DNA of 64,000 bases from Nonomuraea africana (GTDB lineage: Bacteria; Actinomycetota; Actinomycetes; Streptosporangiales; Streptosporangiaceae), in assembly GCF_014873535.1 (NCBI RefSeq), contig NZ_JADBEF010000001.1:6758001-6822000 (forward strand), read 5' to 3'. Positions 25,257 through 34,274 of the stretch are shown one piece after another. A program made the translations under genes and the position numbers. Numbering within the stretch: the stretch's first letter is position 1; each line of letters begins with the position of its first letter. Under the pieces are notes generated by a model that was not told where the DNA came from, did no database searches, and saw only the letters and a list, made by a program, of their open reading frames with translations.

Positions 25257-25661
25257 TCAGCCGGCTCCGAACGGATTGTTGATGGCGTAACGCCACAGCC
25301 CGTCCGGACCTCGCTGGGCGACGTCGGTCGCGGTTCCCTGAAGTCGGACCTCCTCACCATTGCTCGCCGTGCCGTGAATGGACCAGTCAACGATGAGCAG
25401 GGCGAGATCGCCTGAGACGTAGGCGTGCCGCAGTTGAGCGCGAAGCGGAAGACCGAACCCGAGGAGATGCCGGTCGGCGGCGGCCCGCTCCTTGCCCGTG
25501 ACGGGGTGACCCGGTCCGGGGACGAGTACGCCCAGGTCGCTGTAGAGGTAGTCCAGATGTTCTGCGTTCCCGGAGTTGAACGCGGTCACGAAGGCCGCGG
25601 GAAGCTGCGTGGCGTCTTCGGGGAGAATTGCGCGCAAGGCGCCATCGTCATGAGTTGTCAT
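25257..25661 (-). CDS. SnoaL-like / nuclear transport factor 2-fold protein
   Basis: 134-aa small protein of the NTF2-like superfamily. The ATG at 25661 is chosen because the frame upstream of it encodes an unrelated broken gene. Features are FVTAFNSGNAEHLDYLYSD at the N-terminus, LGVLVPGPGHPVTGKERAAA, LALLIVDWSIHGT and the closing WRYAINNPFG, typical of the cone-shaped single-domain fold used for small-molecule binding or cyclase-type reactions. The upstream sequence is locally AT-rich, with no strong ribosome site. Function not predictable. Confidence 0.8.
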   Translation of the reverse strand: MTTHDDGALRAILPEDATQLPAAFVTAFNSGNAEHLDYLYSDLGVLVPGPGHPVTGKERAAADRHLLGFGLPLRAQLRHAYVSGDLALLIVDWSIHGTASNGEEVRLQGTATDVAQRGPDGLWRYAINNPFGAG

Positions 25662-25741
25662 GACATATGCATCGTACCACAATAATGATCTTCGCGGGTA
25701 GGGGCCGACCGCCAGGCTTCGAGAACACCTCATGTGGCAAG

Positions 25742-26010
25742 TCGGCGGTAGCCGGTCAACCAGGCCATGGTCCTCGTCAGGCAGCAGCCTGGCCAGCGAC
25801 TCGCGTACCACCGGCTCCACCGCGCGCCCCTGCCAGGCGGTCCAGCCCTCCCGCACCCGGCGCAGCACCACATCCGACCTGCCACGTTCGAGCAGAGGGA
25901 ACGCAGGCTCCAGGAAGCGCGTCCAGAACCGCAGGTAGGGGTCGGCCAGGCGATAGCGCTTGTCCCTGGACCGGCTCGTGCCGAGAGGCGGCTCGGCCAC
26001 CCGTTCTCAT
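25742..26010 (-). pseudogene. Remnant of a DUF234-type AAA ATPase C-terminus
   Basis: The minus-strand frame reads RYRLADPYLRFWTRFLEPAF, LERGRSDVVLRRVREGWTAWQG and RAVEPVVRESLARLLPDED (each a separate piece here; pattern Y-R-x-x-D-P-Y-L-R-F-W). This is the conserved C-terminal DUF234 part of a large archaeal-type AAA ATPase family. The ATPase domain with Walker motifs is missing, and the frame is closed upstream by a stop at about 26011. No start fits. It is a decayed fragment between a SnoaL-like gene and a LysR gene, marking an old deletion or transfer event. Confidence 0.65.
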
Positions 26011-26094
26011 AAATGGTCAGTCGGGCGAGACCAGCGACCGTGCGCCTGGAGGGCCGAGGTCTGGGGCCGTAGCGCCCACCCCGTAGGGTGCTCA

Positions 26095-26991
26095 TCAGCG
26101 TTGCTCCTGTGGCTCGCCGGCGATCCAGTTCCAGCTGGTGATCGTGGTGCGCATCAGGCGGGCGGCGGTTGACACGTGACTGTCGGCGGCCCAGAAGAGG
26201 GTGAGCACGCGACGGCAGTCGGGGGTGTCGACGGCGATCCAGGCGAGTGGCGCCCGCGTGGAGCTACGCCGGGCGAAGGCGGGGACGAGACCGACGCCGA
26301 GTCCCGCGCTGATCAGGTCCGCGATGGCGCTGGGCTCGTCGACTTCACAGACGATCTTCGGAGTGAGGTCTCGTGCGGCGAAGAGGCGATCGAGCAGCCT
26401 GCGTTGCCAGTGCCCCTTGCGGGCGGTGACGAAGGACTGATCGGCGAGTTCGTCGATGCTCACCGAAGCGCGGCGTGCCAGCGGGTGATCGAGCTGCGTG
26501 GCCACCCCCACCGCCTCATCGAGCAGCCGGACCGCCTCCAGGCCCTCGGCGTGGATCGGCTGGGAGGCGACACACAGGTCGATGTCCTGGGCTCGCAGAT
26601 GGCGGGCCATGTCCTCCGCTGCCATCCAGCGGAGTTCGATCTCGGTGGTGGGGTGGGCGCGCTTGTAGGCCGCCAGCGGCCCGGTGAGGGTGAGGAAGGT
26701 TTCCGAGGCCAGCCGCACGGTCCCCACACCCTCGCTGATGGCCTCGGCGACGGCCCGCCGTCCCGCCTCCAGCTCACCGAGGGAGCGTTCGACGTAACCG
26801 CGGAAGAGTCTGCCCGCGTCGTTCAGCCGCAGCCGGCCGCTGCGATCGAACAAAGGTGTGCCCAGCTCGCTCTCCAAGCGGGCGATGGTACGGCTCAGTG
26901 ACGGCTGAGCAACGCGAAGCTCCTCGGCAGCGCGACTCAGGTGCTCCAACCGCGCCACCACCAGGAACTGCTTGAGCGTATTCAGATCCAT
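26095..26991 (-). CDS. LysR-family regulator, divergent from the multicopper oxidase operon
   Basis: 298-aa LysR regulator with a DNA-binding domain at 1-60 (LNTLKQFLVVARLEHLSRAA, then QPSLSRTIARLESELGTPLFDR) and a periplasmic-binding-like effector domain. Two ATGs sit in tandem (26994 and 26991). GGGAGG lies one base before the first and four before the second, which favours the second. It is divergently transcribed from a small membrane protein and multicopper oxidase, so it probably controls them from the AT-rich 110-bp region between. Effector unknown. Confidence 0.9.
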   Translation of the reverse strand: MDLNTLKQFLVVARLEHLSRAAEELRVAQPSLSRTIARLESELGTPLFDRSGRLRLNDAGRLFRGYVERSLGELEAGRRAVAEAISEGVGTVRLASETFLTLTGPLAAYKRAHPTTEIELRWMAAEDMARHLRAQDIDLCVASQPIHAEGLEAVRLLDEAVGVATQLDHPLARRASVSIDELADQSFVTARKGHWQRRLLDRLFAARDLTPKIVCEVDEPSAIADLISAGLGVGLVPAFARRSSTRAPLAWIAVDTPDCRRVLTLFWAADSHVSTAARLMRTTITSWNWIAGEPQEQR

Positions 26992-27102
26992 CATGCCTCC
27001 CGATACATAACAGCATAGCAATATTGATCTTAGACAAGATAACTCGTGAGCCATAGTGTCGGAGGCATTCGCGAACCGAGAACAGAGTGAGGAGGATCCC
27101 TC

Positions 27103-27525
27103 ATGGTCACCGTGGCCGACAGCCTGGATGCTGCGCATCGGACGACACCCACGGGGTGGACACTGCGGGCCGTCGTCAGCGCGCACGTGGTGGCGATCGT
27201 CGGCCAGCCGGTGTTCGCAGGGGTGTATCTGACCGGTGACTACGACGGCCTGCGCTGGCACGCGATCGGCGCGGACGTGGTCACCTCCATCGGCTATCTG
27301 CAGGTCATTGCGGCGATCATGGTCTGGGTCCGGCTACGCCACCTCTGGCCGTTCCTCGCCACGATGGCGGTGGTGGCGGCCGAGACGGTGCAGTACTTCG
27401 CCGGGTTGGACGGCGCGCTGTGGCTGCACCTCCCGCTGGGCGTGATGACCATCGCCGCGCTCGTCGTGCTGTTCATCGCCGTCTGGCGCCAGCCCTTCTC
27501 GCGGCGGGAGGCTCGCGATGCGTGA
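27103..27525 (+). CDS. Small four-helix membrane protein upstream of a multicopper oxidase
   Basis: 140-aa integral membrane protein with about four TM helices (VVSAHVVAIVGQPVFAGVYL, IGYLQVIAAIMVWVRL, LWPFLATMAVVAAETVQYF, LGVMTIAALVVLFIAVW). The ATG is preceded by GAGGAGGATC. Its end overlaps the oxidase start by 8 nt, so the two are co-translated. No family is recognised with certainty; the fold could be quinone- or haem-associated, but no such ligand motif is evident. It is likely the membrane partner of the exported oxidase. Confidence 0.8.
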   Translation: MVTVADSLDAAHRTTPTGWTLRAVVSAHVVAIVGQPVFAGVYLTGDYDGLRWHAIGADVVTSIGYLQVIAAIMVWVRLRHLWPFLATMAVVAAETVQYFAGLDGALWLHLPLGVMTIAALVVLFIAVWRQPFSRREARDA

Positions 27526-29095
27526 GCACACAGCCGGCGGCATGACGAGGCGAGGGATGCTGGGCATCGGCGGCGCACTGGGGCTGATGGCGGCCACCGG
27601 GCTGTCGGCCTCGGCCGCGCTGGCCCGTCGGCCGTCGATCACCGGCGCCGAGTTGCGCAGCGCCGTACCACTACCGCCGCCGTTCCAGGTGCCGCTGCCG
27701 ATTCCATCCCTGCTGAAGCCCGTCAGTGCCGACCGTTATGAGATCACCCAGCGCGAAGCGAGTGCGGAGATCCTGCCCGGTCTCAAGACGCCGCTGTGGA
27801 CGTACGAGGGCACCTTCCCCGGCCCGACGATCGAGTCGCGCCGCGGCCGACCCATCACCGTGACGCACCGCAACGAGCTGCCCGTGCCGACCGTCGTGCA
27901 TCTGCACGGCGGACGCACCCCTGCAGCCTCCGACGGATACCCCACCGACCTCGTCCTACCCGAGGGCTGGCCGCGGGCCACCGTGCATCACGGACACGGC
28001 ATGCACGATCCGCGGGCGGTGGTGACCCAGCTGACCCGGGACTACACATTTCCGCTGGACCAGCGGCCGACGCTGCTGTGGTACCACGACCACCGGATGG
28101 ACTTCACCGCCCCCGCGATCTGGCGGGGCCTGGCCGGGCTGCACATCGTCCGCGACGGCGCCGAGGACTCGCTCGGCCTACCCGCCGGGCGGCGCGAACT
28201 CCCCCTCGTGATCGTCGACCGGGCGTTCGCCGCCGACGGCAGCCTCGACTATCCCGCCCTCGATCCCACGCTGCGGGAGCGGCCGGGCGTGCCAGAGCCG
28301 TACCTCGCCGGAGTCCTCGGCGACGTGATCCTGGTCAACGGTGCCCCGTGGCCCGTGCACGAGGCCGACGCGACTCGCTACCGGCTGCGCATCCTGAACG
28401 CCTCCAATGCCCGTCACTACGAACTCGAAGCGGTCACCGACGACGGGCGCCGGCTCGACCTCGTGCAGATCGGGGCCGACCAGGGACTACTCGCGACGCC
28501 GGTCACCCACCGGCTCCTGCCGATCGCGCCGGCCGAACGCTACGACGTGGTCGTCGACTTCTCCGGCGTCCCGGTCGGCAGCCGCGTCAGACTCCTCAAC
28601 CGGCTCGGCTCCGGCCGTACCCGCGACGTGATGGCCTTCGTGGTCGCGCGCAAGGCCGCTGACGACAGCCGCATCCCACCCATCCTGTCCACCGATCTGC
28701 CGACCTGGCGCAGGACGGACGCCGTCGGGGTGCGCGAGTTCGCCTTCCGCACCGGGCGGATGCGCGGCGGGCACGGCTGGCTGATCGGCGGGCAACCGTT
28801 CGACCCCGCCCGCTCCGACGTCACCACCCGCCTCGGCGATGTCGAGGTGTGGCGGCTGATCGCCGACGTCCACCACCCCGTACACCTGCACCTGGTCGGC
28901 TTCCGGGTGCTCTCGCGCCGCGGCCGGCCGCCGCTGCCCCACGACGCGGGCCTGAAAGACACCGTCTCCCTGCGGCCGGGCGAAGCGGTGGAGATCATCA
29001 CCCGCTTCGACGGCTACCGCGGCCGCTACCTGTTCCACTGCCACAACGCCGAACACGAGGACATGGCCATGATGGCCAACCTCGAGATCGTCTAG
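27518..29095 (+). CDS. Tat-exported multicopper oxidase (CotA/bilirubin-oxidase type)
   Basis: 525-aa laccase-like enzyme oxidising phenolic or metal substrates with reduction of oxygen to water. The N-terminus has a Tat signal (TRRGMLGIGGALGLMAATG). Copper sites appear in order: HLHGGRTPAASDG and WYHDHRMDFTAPAIWRGLAG (type 2/3), then HHPVHLHLVGF and the type 1 motif HCHNAEHEDMAMM with an axial Met. The long inter-domain region with GHGMHD resembles spore-coat CotA and bilirubin oxidases. The ATG at 27518 follows GGGAGG. It is coupled to the preceding small membrane protein and probably regulated by the divergent LysR. Confidence 0.93.
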   Translation: MREHTAGGMTRRGMLGIGGALGLMAATGLSASAALARRPSITGAELRSAVPLPPPFQVPLPIPSLLKPVSADRYEITQREASAEILPGLKTPLWTYEGTFPGPTIESRRGRPITVTHRNELPVPTVVHLHGGRTPAASDGYPTDLVLPEGWPRATVHHGHGMHDPRAVVTQLTRDYTFPLDQRPTLLWYHDHRMDFTAPAIWRGLAGLHIVRDGAEDSLGLPAGRRELPLVIVDRAFAADGSLDYPALDPTLRERPGVPEPYLAGVLGDVILVNGAPWPVHEADATRYRLRILNASNARHYELEAVTDDGRRLDLVQIGADQGLLATPVTHRLLPIAPAERYDVVVDFSGVPVGSRVRLLNRLGSGRTRDVMAFVVARKAADDSRIPPILSTDLPTWRRTDAVGVREFAFRTGRMRGGHGWLIGGQPFDPARSDVTTRLGDVEVWRLIADVHHPVHLHLVGFRVLSRRGRPPLPHDAGLKDTVSLRPGEAVEIITRFDGYRGRYLFHCHNAEHEDMAMMANLEIV

Positions 29096-29179
29096 GAGCA
29101 TGGCCCGCGCTTCACTCGAGACGGACCCTCCCAACGCCGGCCGCGCTACGTCTGCGACCGACGCTGATCACCATCCGCT

Positions 29180-29213
29180 TAAAGGGTTGGATCGCCTGGC
29201 CTACCAACCTTTA
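29180..29213. terminator. Hairpin between convergent multicopper oxidase and ABC permease genes
   Basis: TAAAGGGTTGG (29180-29190) pairs with CCAACCTTTA (29204-29213), with one bulged G, around a 13-nt loop. Being symmetric with A and T runs on both outer sides, it could terminate both convergent transcripts. The 100 bases either side hold no gene I can support. Confidence 0.5.
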
Positions 29214-29272
29214 GACGAATTCCGTGAGGGGCTCGAACCGGTGACGAACCGGCGGATGAGGTGCGTGATGAG

Positions 29273-30076
29273 TCAATGTCCCGCTCCCTGGTAGTGATTG
29301 AGGCAGTTGCGCCAGATCAGCAGCGCGCCTCCGAACAGCAGCCCGCCCACGACCGGAGCGCCGTAGGCGAGGAAGGCAGGCATGGTGAGCGAGCCGGTCT
29401 CGCCGAGGAGCACGGCGGCGGGCAGGTAGGCGACGAACGCGATCGGCAGCACGAATGTGAAGACCACCTGCGCGGGCCTGGTGAAGGCGTGCATCGGGTA
29501 GCCGCCGAACGCGGCGAACAGGTCGCCCACCACGAAGATCAGCGAGCGCAGCTCCACCACGCGGATGGAGAGCGCGGCCAGCCCGAGGTAGAACGAGCCC
29601 TGCACGAGCACGCCGCCCGCGATCGTCAGCAACACGAAGAGGACGTTCCAGGCTGTCCACGAGATGCCCGCCGCCGCGGCTCCGGCCAGCAGCATGCCGA
29701 TCCCGGCCGTCACGTCGCCCGTCGCGGCCAGGATGATCCGCTTGGTCATGACCTGGAAGAGCGGGCTGACGGGACGCACCAGGTACCTGTCGAGCCTGCC
29801 CTCCCTGATCAGGTGCGGCATCGCGATGAGCTCGCCGGTGCACAGGACCCACACGCCGTGGACGGTCTGACGCAGGCCGTACACGAAGGCGATCTGGGCG
29901 AACGTCCACCCGCCGATCGTCTGGAAGCGGCTGGTGATCAGCCACACCAGGGCCAGCCCGACGAAGGAGTAGATCAGCCCGGTCAGCACCGAGACGACGA
30001 AGTTGACCCGGTACTGCATCTGGGCCGACACCGACGCGCGTAGCATCACCCACCACAACCCGGCATAACGCCGCAC
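29273..30076 (-). CDS. ABC-2 type permease, ABC2_membrane_6 family (second subunit)
   Basis: 267-aa six-helix membrane subunit of an exporter (MRRYAGLWWVMLRASVSAQM at the N-terminus, FVLPIAFVAYLPAAVLLGE near the C-terminus). GTG start at 30076 with GGGAGG just upstream, one base after the stop of the other permease. The trio of ATPase and two unlike permeases matches the COG4586/COG4587/COG3694 type of uncharacterised ABC-2 exporter. Last gene of an eight-gene operon. Confidence 0.88.
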   Translation of the reverse strand: MRRYAGLWWVMLRASVSAQMQYRVNFVVSVLTGLIYSFVGLALVWLITSRFQTIGGWTFAQIAFVYGLRQTVHGVWVLCTGELIAMPHLIREGRLDRYLVRPVSPLFQVMTKRIILAATGDVTAGIGMLLAGAAAAGISWTAWNVLFVLLTIAGGVLVQGSFYLGLAALSIRVVELRSLIFVVGDLFAAFGGYPMHAFTRPAQVVFTFVLPIAFVAYLPAAVLLGETGSLTMPAFLAYGAPVVGGLLFGGALLIWRNCLNHYQGAGH

Positions 30077-30077
30077 G

Positions 30078-30863
30078 TCAGCCTCCCTGCACGGTGACTC
30101 GGAGCGCCGCCCGCCGCCACACCAGCGCGGCCAGCGGCACGAGCACGACGATCCACCCCACCTGGACGGCCAGCGCCCGCCACATCGCCTCCCCGCCGAG
30201 CAGCCCCGTGTAGATCGCCACGGGCGTGTATCCCATGGCCTGGAAGGGAAGCGCGTGGAAGATCGGGCGCACGACGTCGGGCAGCAGGTCGAGCGGGATG
30301 TAGGCGCCCGCGAAGAAGGCGCTGATCATCCCGTACGCCCACAGCGCCCCCTCGGTCTCGAGCGTCCAGAACGAGACGTAACCGAGCAGCAGCGCGACGA
30401 GCGTGCCGACCACGCAGCCCAGCAGCAGGCTGGGCACGTACAGGAAGGACACGGGCAGGGAGATCAGCCCGACGGCCATGGCGAGCACGAGGGAGATCGC
30501 GAAGATGGGCAGCTGGCCGAGCGTGAACCCCGCCTGCTTGGCCACCATCTGCCCGGGGAAGGGCATCGGCCGCAGCAGGTCGGTGGCGACACCGCCCTCG
30601 GAGATCCGCTGCGGGATGTCGCCGTGGATGATGGTCCTGGTCACCCAGGTCTGGATGTTGATCACGGTGAGGTAGGCGAGCATGGTGGCGCGCGGCGGCA
30701 TGCCCGCCACGACGTCGCGCCCGCCGTAGACCGCGTTCCAGAGCTCGATCAGCATGAGGATCTGGATGGCGGGCACCAATAGCCTGAAGATCGTGTCGAA
30801 CCGGTAGGCGGTGAACGCCCGCGCCCAGGTGACGACCATGAGCCGGTAGGCGGCGAGCTTCAC
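30078..30863 (-). CDS. ABC-2 type permease, ABC2_membrane_6 family (first subunit)
   Basis: 261-aa permease with about six TM helices (LLVPAIQILMLIELWNAVYG, LGQLPIFAISLVLAMAVGLI, LLLGCVVGTLVALLLGYVSF). The GTG at 30863 overlaps the ATPase stop (GTGA 30860-30863). The motif IHGDIPQRISEGGVATDLLRP, seen here in pieces GDIPQRISEGG and ATDLLRPMPF, is characteristic of this permease family. It forms a heterodimer with the next gene product. Substrate unknown. Confidence 0.88.
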   Translation of the reverse strand: MKLAAYRLMVVTWARAFTAYRFDTIFRLLVPAIQILMLIELWNAVYGGRDVVAGMPPRATMLAYLTVINIQTWVTRTIIHGDIPQRISEGGVATDLLRPMPFPGQMVAKQAGFTLGQLPIFAISLVLAMAVGLISLPVSFLYVPSLLLGCVVGTLVALLLGYVSFWTLETEGALWAYGMISAFFAGAYIPLDLLPDVVRPIFHALPFQAMGYTPVAIYTGLLGGEAMWRALAVQVGWIVVLVPLAALVWRRAALRVTVQGG

Positions 30864-31831
30864 GCCACCTCGCCCACGGCGTAGATCTCCCTGATGACGC
30901 CTTCGAGGTCGGGCTCGGCCAGGGACAGGTCGGAGACGTCGTAGCGCTCGGTGACCTCGCGGATCAGCTTCGAGGCCGAGATCTCGGCGGGGTCGAAGCG
31001 CAGCCAGACCCTGTCGCCCTCCCTGCGCACCTCGCGCTCCATCGGCCCCGCCGCCGAGGCGAGGTGGAGGACGAGTTCGCGGTGGGTGACGTACGCGTCC
31101 TTGAGCGCCTTGATCTCGCCGTCGTAGAGGGTGCGGCCCTTGTCGATGATGACCACGCGACGGCACAGCTCCTCGACGTCGTCCATGTCGTGCGTGGTGA
31201 GCACGACGGTGACGCCCTTGTCCCTGTTCAGCTCGGCGATGAAGGACCTGATGCGCTGCTTGGCGACCACGTCGAGGCCGACCGTGGGCTCGTCGAGGTA
31301 GAGGATGCGCGGCTCGTAGATCATCGCGGCGGCCAGGTCGCCGCGCATCCGCTGGCCGAGCGAGAGCGAGCGGACGGGGGTGTCGAGGAAGGAGCCCAGG
31401 TCGAGCAGGTCCACGAACAGGTCGAGGTTCTTCCTGAGCAAGGGGTCGGGGACCTCGTAGATCTTCCCGACCAGCCGGAAGGAGTCGATCAGCGGCAGGT
31501 CCCACCACAGCTGGCTGCGCTGGCCGAAGACCACGCCGATCTGCCTGGCGTTGCGCTCGCGCTGCCGCCACGGCACCAGGCCGGCCACCTCGACCGTGCC
31601 GCTCGTCGGCACCAGGATGCCGGTGAGCATCTTGATCGTGGTGGACTTGCCCGCGCCGTTCGGGCCGAGGAAGCCGACCAGCTCCCCCTCCTCCAGCGCG
31701 AGATCGACGCCGCCGACCGCCCTGGTGGTGGTGTACTCCCTGGTGAGCAGGGTCCGCAGGCCGCCGAAGCGGCCCTCCTTCCGGCGTGGCCGCCGGAACT
31801 CCTTGGTCAGCCCGGCCGCCCGGATGATCAT
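30860..31831 (-). CDS. ABC exporter ATPase (COG4586 type)
   Basis: 323-aa ATPase of an ABC-2 exporter. Walker A is GPNGAGKSTTIKML, the Q-loop region is GVVFGQRSQLWWDLP (the RSQLWWDLP form is typical of this subfamily), the signature is LSLGQRMRGDL, Walker B is ILYLDEPTVGLD and the switch histidine is in LTTHDMDDVE. The ATG at 31831 overlaps the hexosaminidase stop (ATGA), ruling out longer frames. It energises the two permeases encoded next. Confidence 0.93.
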   Translation of the reverse strand: MIIRAAGLTKEFRRPRRKEGRFGGLRTLLTREYTTTRAVGGVDLALEEGELVGFLGPNGAGKSTTIKMLTGILVPTSGTVEVAGLVPWRQRERNARQIGVVFGQRSQLWWDLPLIDSFRLVGKIYEVPDPLLRKNLDLFVDLLDLGSFLDTPVRSLSLGQRMRGDLAAAMIYEPRILYLDEPTVGLDVVAKQRIRSFIAELNRDKGVTVVLTTHDMDDVEELCRRVVIIDKGRTLYDGEIKALKDAYVTHRELVLHLASAAGPMEREVRREGDRVWLRFDPAEISASKLIREVTERYDVSDLSLAEPDLEGVIREIYAVGEVA

Positions 31832-33078
31832 GCGTTCCACATCTTCTCCGCGAGGAGGGCGAAGGTCGGCTCCACCAGCGCCCACACGTCCTGCTCGGTG
31901 TAGTCGGCCTCGGTCAGGTCGTTCCAGACCGCCGACATGGCGCCGCGCAGGAGCGGATGTTTCGGCTCCACGGTCATCCCGTCGGCGAAGACGTGCGGCG
32001 CCCACTCCCGTTCGATGAACTCCTTGTCCAGCCCCGTGGGGTGGTAGTAGTCGGCGAACGGCACGATGTAGAGCAGGCAGTCGTCGGTGTTGACGAAGCG
32101 GTAGCCGTCGCGCACCGCGGACACCGGGTCGTACCAGGCGGTGCTCCAGGTGTTGATGGTGACGTCGCGGTCGTAGCCCTCCGCGTCGCCCGTCATCCTG
32201 GTGAAGCTGCCCCACGCCCTCGGGTGCTTGCCCAGCGCCCTGACCTGCGCGGCTATGGCGTTGAAGTACTCGCGGAAGAGCTCGGGCGAGGAGAAGTACT
32301 CGTCGGCCCCGAAGTGCATCTCGGGGCCGCGGAACCACGGGACGAACTCGTCGAGGACCTCCTTCACGAAGGCGGTCGTCTCGGGCCTGGACAGGTCGAG
32401 GTGGTCGCCCTCCCCCAGCTCCGGCCGGTAGCGCGTGAAGGCCAGGGCGTGCGCGGGGCCGTCGATCTCGGGGATCAGCGTGACGCCGTGCTCGGCCGCC
32501 AGGTCCTCGAAGGAGTCCCACTCGGCCCTGGTGTAGGCGCCGTCGGCGGCGGCGAGGCCGGGGAAGCGCACGCTGACCAGCCGGAAGGCGGCCTGCACGC
32601 CGTCCCATGGGCCGGTCTTGTCCTTGCGGAAGCCGTTGTCGTTGAGGTGGAGCTGCAACTCGTTGAGCTTCAGCTCGCCCATCCGCCCGATGAGGTCGCG
32701 GACGAAACCCGGCGTGAAGTAGCGGCGGCCCACGTCGAGCATGAAGCCGCGTACCTCGTAGCCCGGCCAGTCCGCGCCCTGGCCGACGGGCAGTTCGCCG
32801 TGCCTGTCGAGGTGCTGGATCACGGTGCGGGCGCCGTACCGCAGGCCGCGCGGGGTGGGCGCGGTGACCCGCGCGCCGTCCTCGGCGACGGTCAGGAGGA
32901 AGCCCTCCTGCGCGAAGCGCTCGCCGCCCTCGGCGTCGGTCAGCACGGGGTCGAGGAGCAGCGCGACGTCACCGGGCACCGCGGGAAGCCCCGGGTCCGA
33001 ACCCTCTGGCGGGACCGCGCCGGGGCGCGGGCGAAAGACGCCCGCGCCCCGCTCCCACCGGCGTATCGCCGGTCTCAC
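31828..33078 (-). CDS. GH20 beta-N-acetylhexosaminidase, cytoplasmic
   Basis: 416-aa glycoside hydrolase family 20 enzyme releasing terminal GlcNAc/GalNAc. After a zincin-like N-terminal domain (about 1-105), the barrel begins at RGFMLDVGRRYFTPGFVRDL; LHLNDNGFR and LIPEIDGPAHALAF follow, and the catalytic Asp-Glu pair is in HFGADEYFSS. No signal peptide, so it acts on imported oligosaccharide. GTG start at 33078 overlaps the oxidoreductase stop. It sits between a sugar ABC importer and an ABC exporter, suggesting an amino-sugar glycan utilisation operon. It is shorter than many GH20 proteins (often 500+). Confidence 0.88.
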   Translation of the reverse strand: MRPAIRRWERGAGVFRPRPGAVPPEGSDPGLPAVPGDVALLLDPVLTDAEGGERFAQEGFLLTVAEDGARVTAPTPRGLRYGARTVIQHLDRHGELPVGQGADWPGYEVRGFMLDVGRRYFTPGFVRDLIGRMGELKLNELQLHLNDNGFRKDKTGPWDGVQAAFRLVSVRFPGLAAADGAYTRAEWDSFEDLAAEHGVTLIPEIDGPAHALAFTRYRPELGEGDHLDLSRPETTAFVKEVLDEFVPWFRGPEMHFGADEYFSSPELFREYFNAIAAQVRALGKHPRAWGSFTRMTGDAEGYDRDVTINTWSTAWYDPVSAVRDGYRFVNTDDCLLYIVPFADYYHPTGLDKEFIEREWAPHVFADGMTVEPKHPLLRGAMSAVWNDLTEADYTEQDVWALVEPTFALLAEKMWNA

Positions 33079-34244
33079 ACCTGCCCGCGCTCGAAGTAGG
33101 CGATGAGCTCGGGGTCGAGCGGCGGCACGTCGTACGGCATGCCGCCGTCACGCAGCGACATCGTCGCCATGTACCCGGCCGCCACGCTCATCCGGGCCGC
33201 CACCGGCGAGGTGTCGGTGATCCCGCCCTCCCGCACGAACCGGTTGAACTCCCCGATGATCCCGGTGTCCGCCCCGCCGTGCGAGCCCTGCGCGTCGGGC
33301 ACCTTGTAGGCGATGTCGCAGTCGTCGCGGTAGGAGGTCGGTCCGGTGTTCCAGACCTTCACCGTGTCGCCTGGGCCGTCGCCGAAGTTCTCCAGGCGGC
33401 CCTCCGTCCCGATGACCGTGTAGTTGCGCACGTAGTCGGGGCTGAAGTGGCACTGCTGGTAGGCGGCGATGACCCCGTTGTCGAGGCGCATGTTCATCAC
33501 CGACACGTCCTCGACGTCGATGACGTGGTTGAGGTTCCTGCGCTCGGTGGGCGGCCACTCGAACTCCCGCAGCCAGCCCTCGGGACGCGGCGTGCCGGGC
33601 TCGCGGCGCGGCAGGTCGCCGTAGAGCATCAGGTCGCCGAGCGCGTTGACGCGGGTGGTGTAGCCGCCCGCCAGCCAGTGGATGACGTCGAGGTCGTGCG
33701 CGGCCTTCTGCAGGAGCAGGCCCGTGGTGCGGGTGCGGTCCGCGTGCCAGTCCTTGAAGTAGTAGTCACCGCCGTAGGAGACGAAGTGGCGCACCCAGAC
33801 GGTCTTCGGCTCGCCGATGACGCCCTTCTGGATGATGTCGCGCATCAGGCGGACCACGCCCATGTGGCGCATGTTGTGCCCCACGTAGAGCCGGGTCCCG
33901 GTCCGCATCGCGGTCCGCAGGATGTTGTCGCAGCCCTCCACGGTGATGTGAAGGGGCTTCTCCAGGTAGACCGCCTTGCCCGCCTGCAGCGCGTCGACCG
34001 CGATGCGCTCGTGGGTGTCGTCGGGCGTCATCACGATGACGGCGTCGATGTCCTTCCTGTCGAGCAGTTCGCGGTAGTCCTCTGTCAGGATCTTCGCCTC
34101 GAACTTCTCGGCCTGACGCTTGAGCGCTGCCGGGTCGGAGTCGCACAGCGCGGCCACGACCGAGCCCTTGCCCGGCCGGTGCGCCGACAGCGCCAGGTTG
34201 GTTCGCAGCCCGAGGCCGATGACTCCGATGCGCAGGTCTTCCAC
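33075..34244 (-). CDS. Gfo/Idh/MocA-family NAD(P)-dependent oxidoreductase
   Basis: 389-aa sugar dehydrogenase-type protein with Rossmann motif IGVIGLGLRTNLALS, the EKP motif in AVYLEKPLHIT, and QKAAHDLDVIHWLAGG giving the catalytic-site histidine region. These enzymes oxidise or epimerise sugars, inositols or their glycosides, some by a redox hydrolysis mechanism. GTG start at 34244 with AAAGGA upstream. It is in the operon between the sugar-binding protein and GH20, so it probably processes the imported sugar. Confidence 0.88.
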   Translation of the reverse strand: MEDLRIGVIGLGLRTNLALSAHRPGKGSVVAALCDSDPAALKRQAEKFEAKILTEDYRELLDRKDIDAVIVMTPDDTHERIAVDALQAGKAVYLEKPLHITVEGCDNILRTAMRTGTRLYVGHNMRHMGVVRLMRDIIQKGVIGEPKTVWVRHFVSYGGDYYFKDWHADRTRTTGLLLQKAAHDLDVIHWLAGGYTTRVNALGDLMLYGDLPRREPGTPRPEGWLREFEWPPTERRNLNHVIDVEDVSVMNMRLDNGVIAAYQQCHFSPDYVRNYTVIGTEGRLENFGDGPGDTVKVWNTGPTSYRDDCDIAYKVPDAQGSHGGADTGIIGEFNRFVREGGITDTSPVAARMSVAAGYMATMSLRDGGMPYDVPPLDPELIAYFERGQV

Positions 34245-34274
34245 TTCTGTCCTTTCCTAGCGGTACGGCGGGGC

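Noticed and set aside
29220..29262. tRNA-like T-arm (GGTTCGAGCC on the minus strand)
   Set aside because: The flanking bases do not pair into a T stem and no acceptor or anticodon stem is present.
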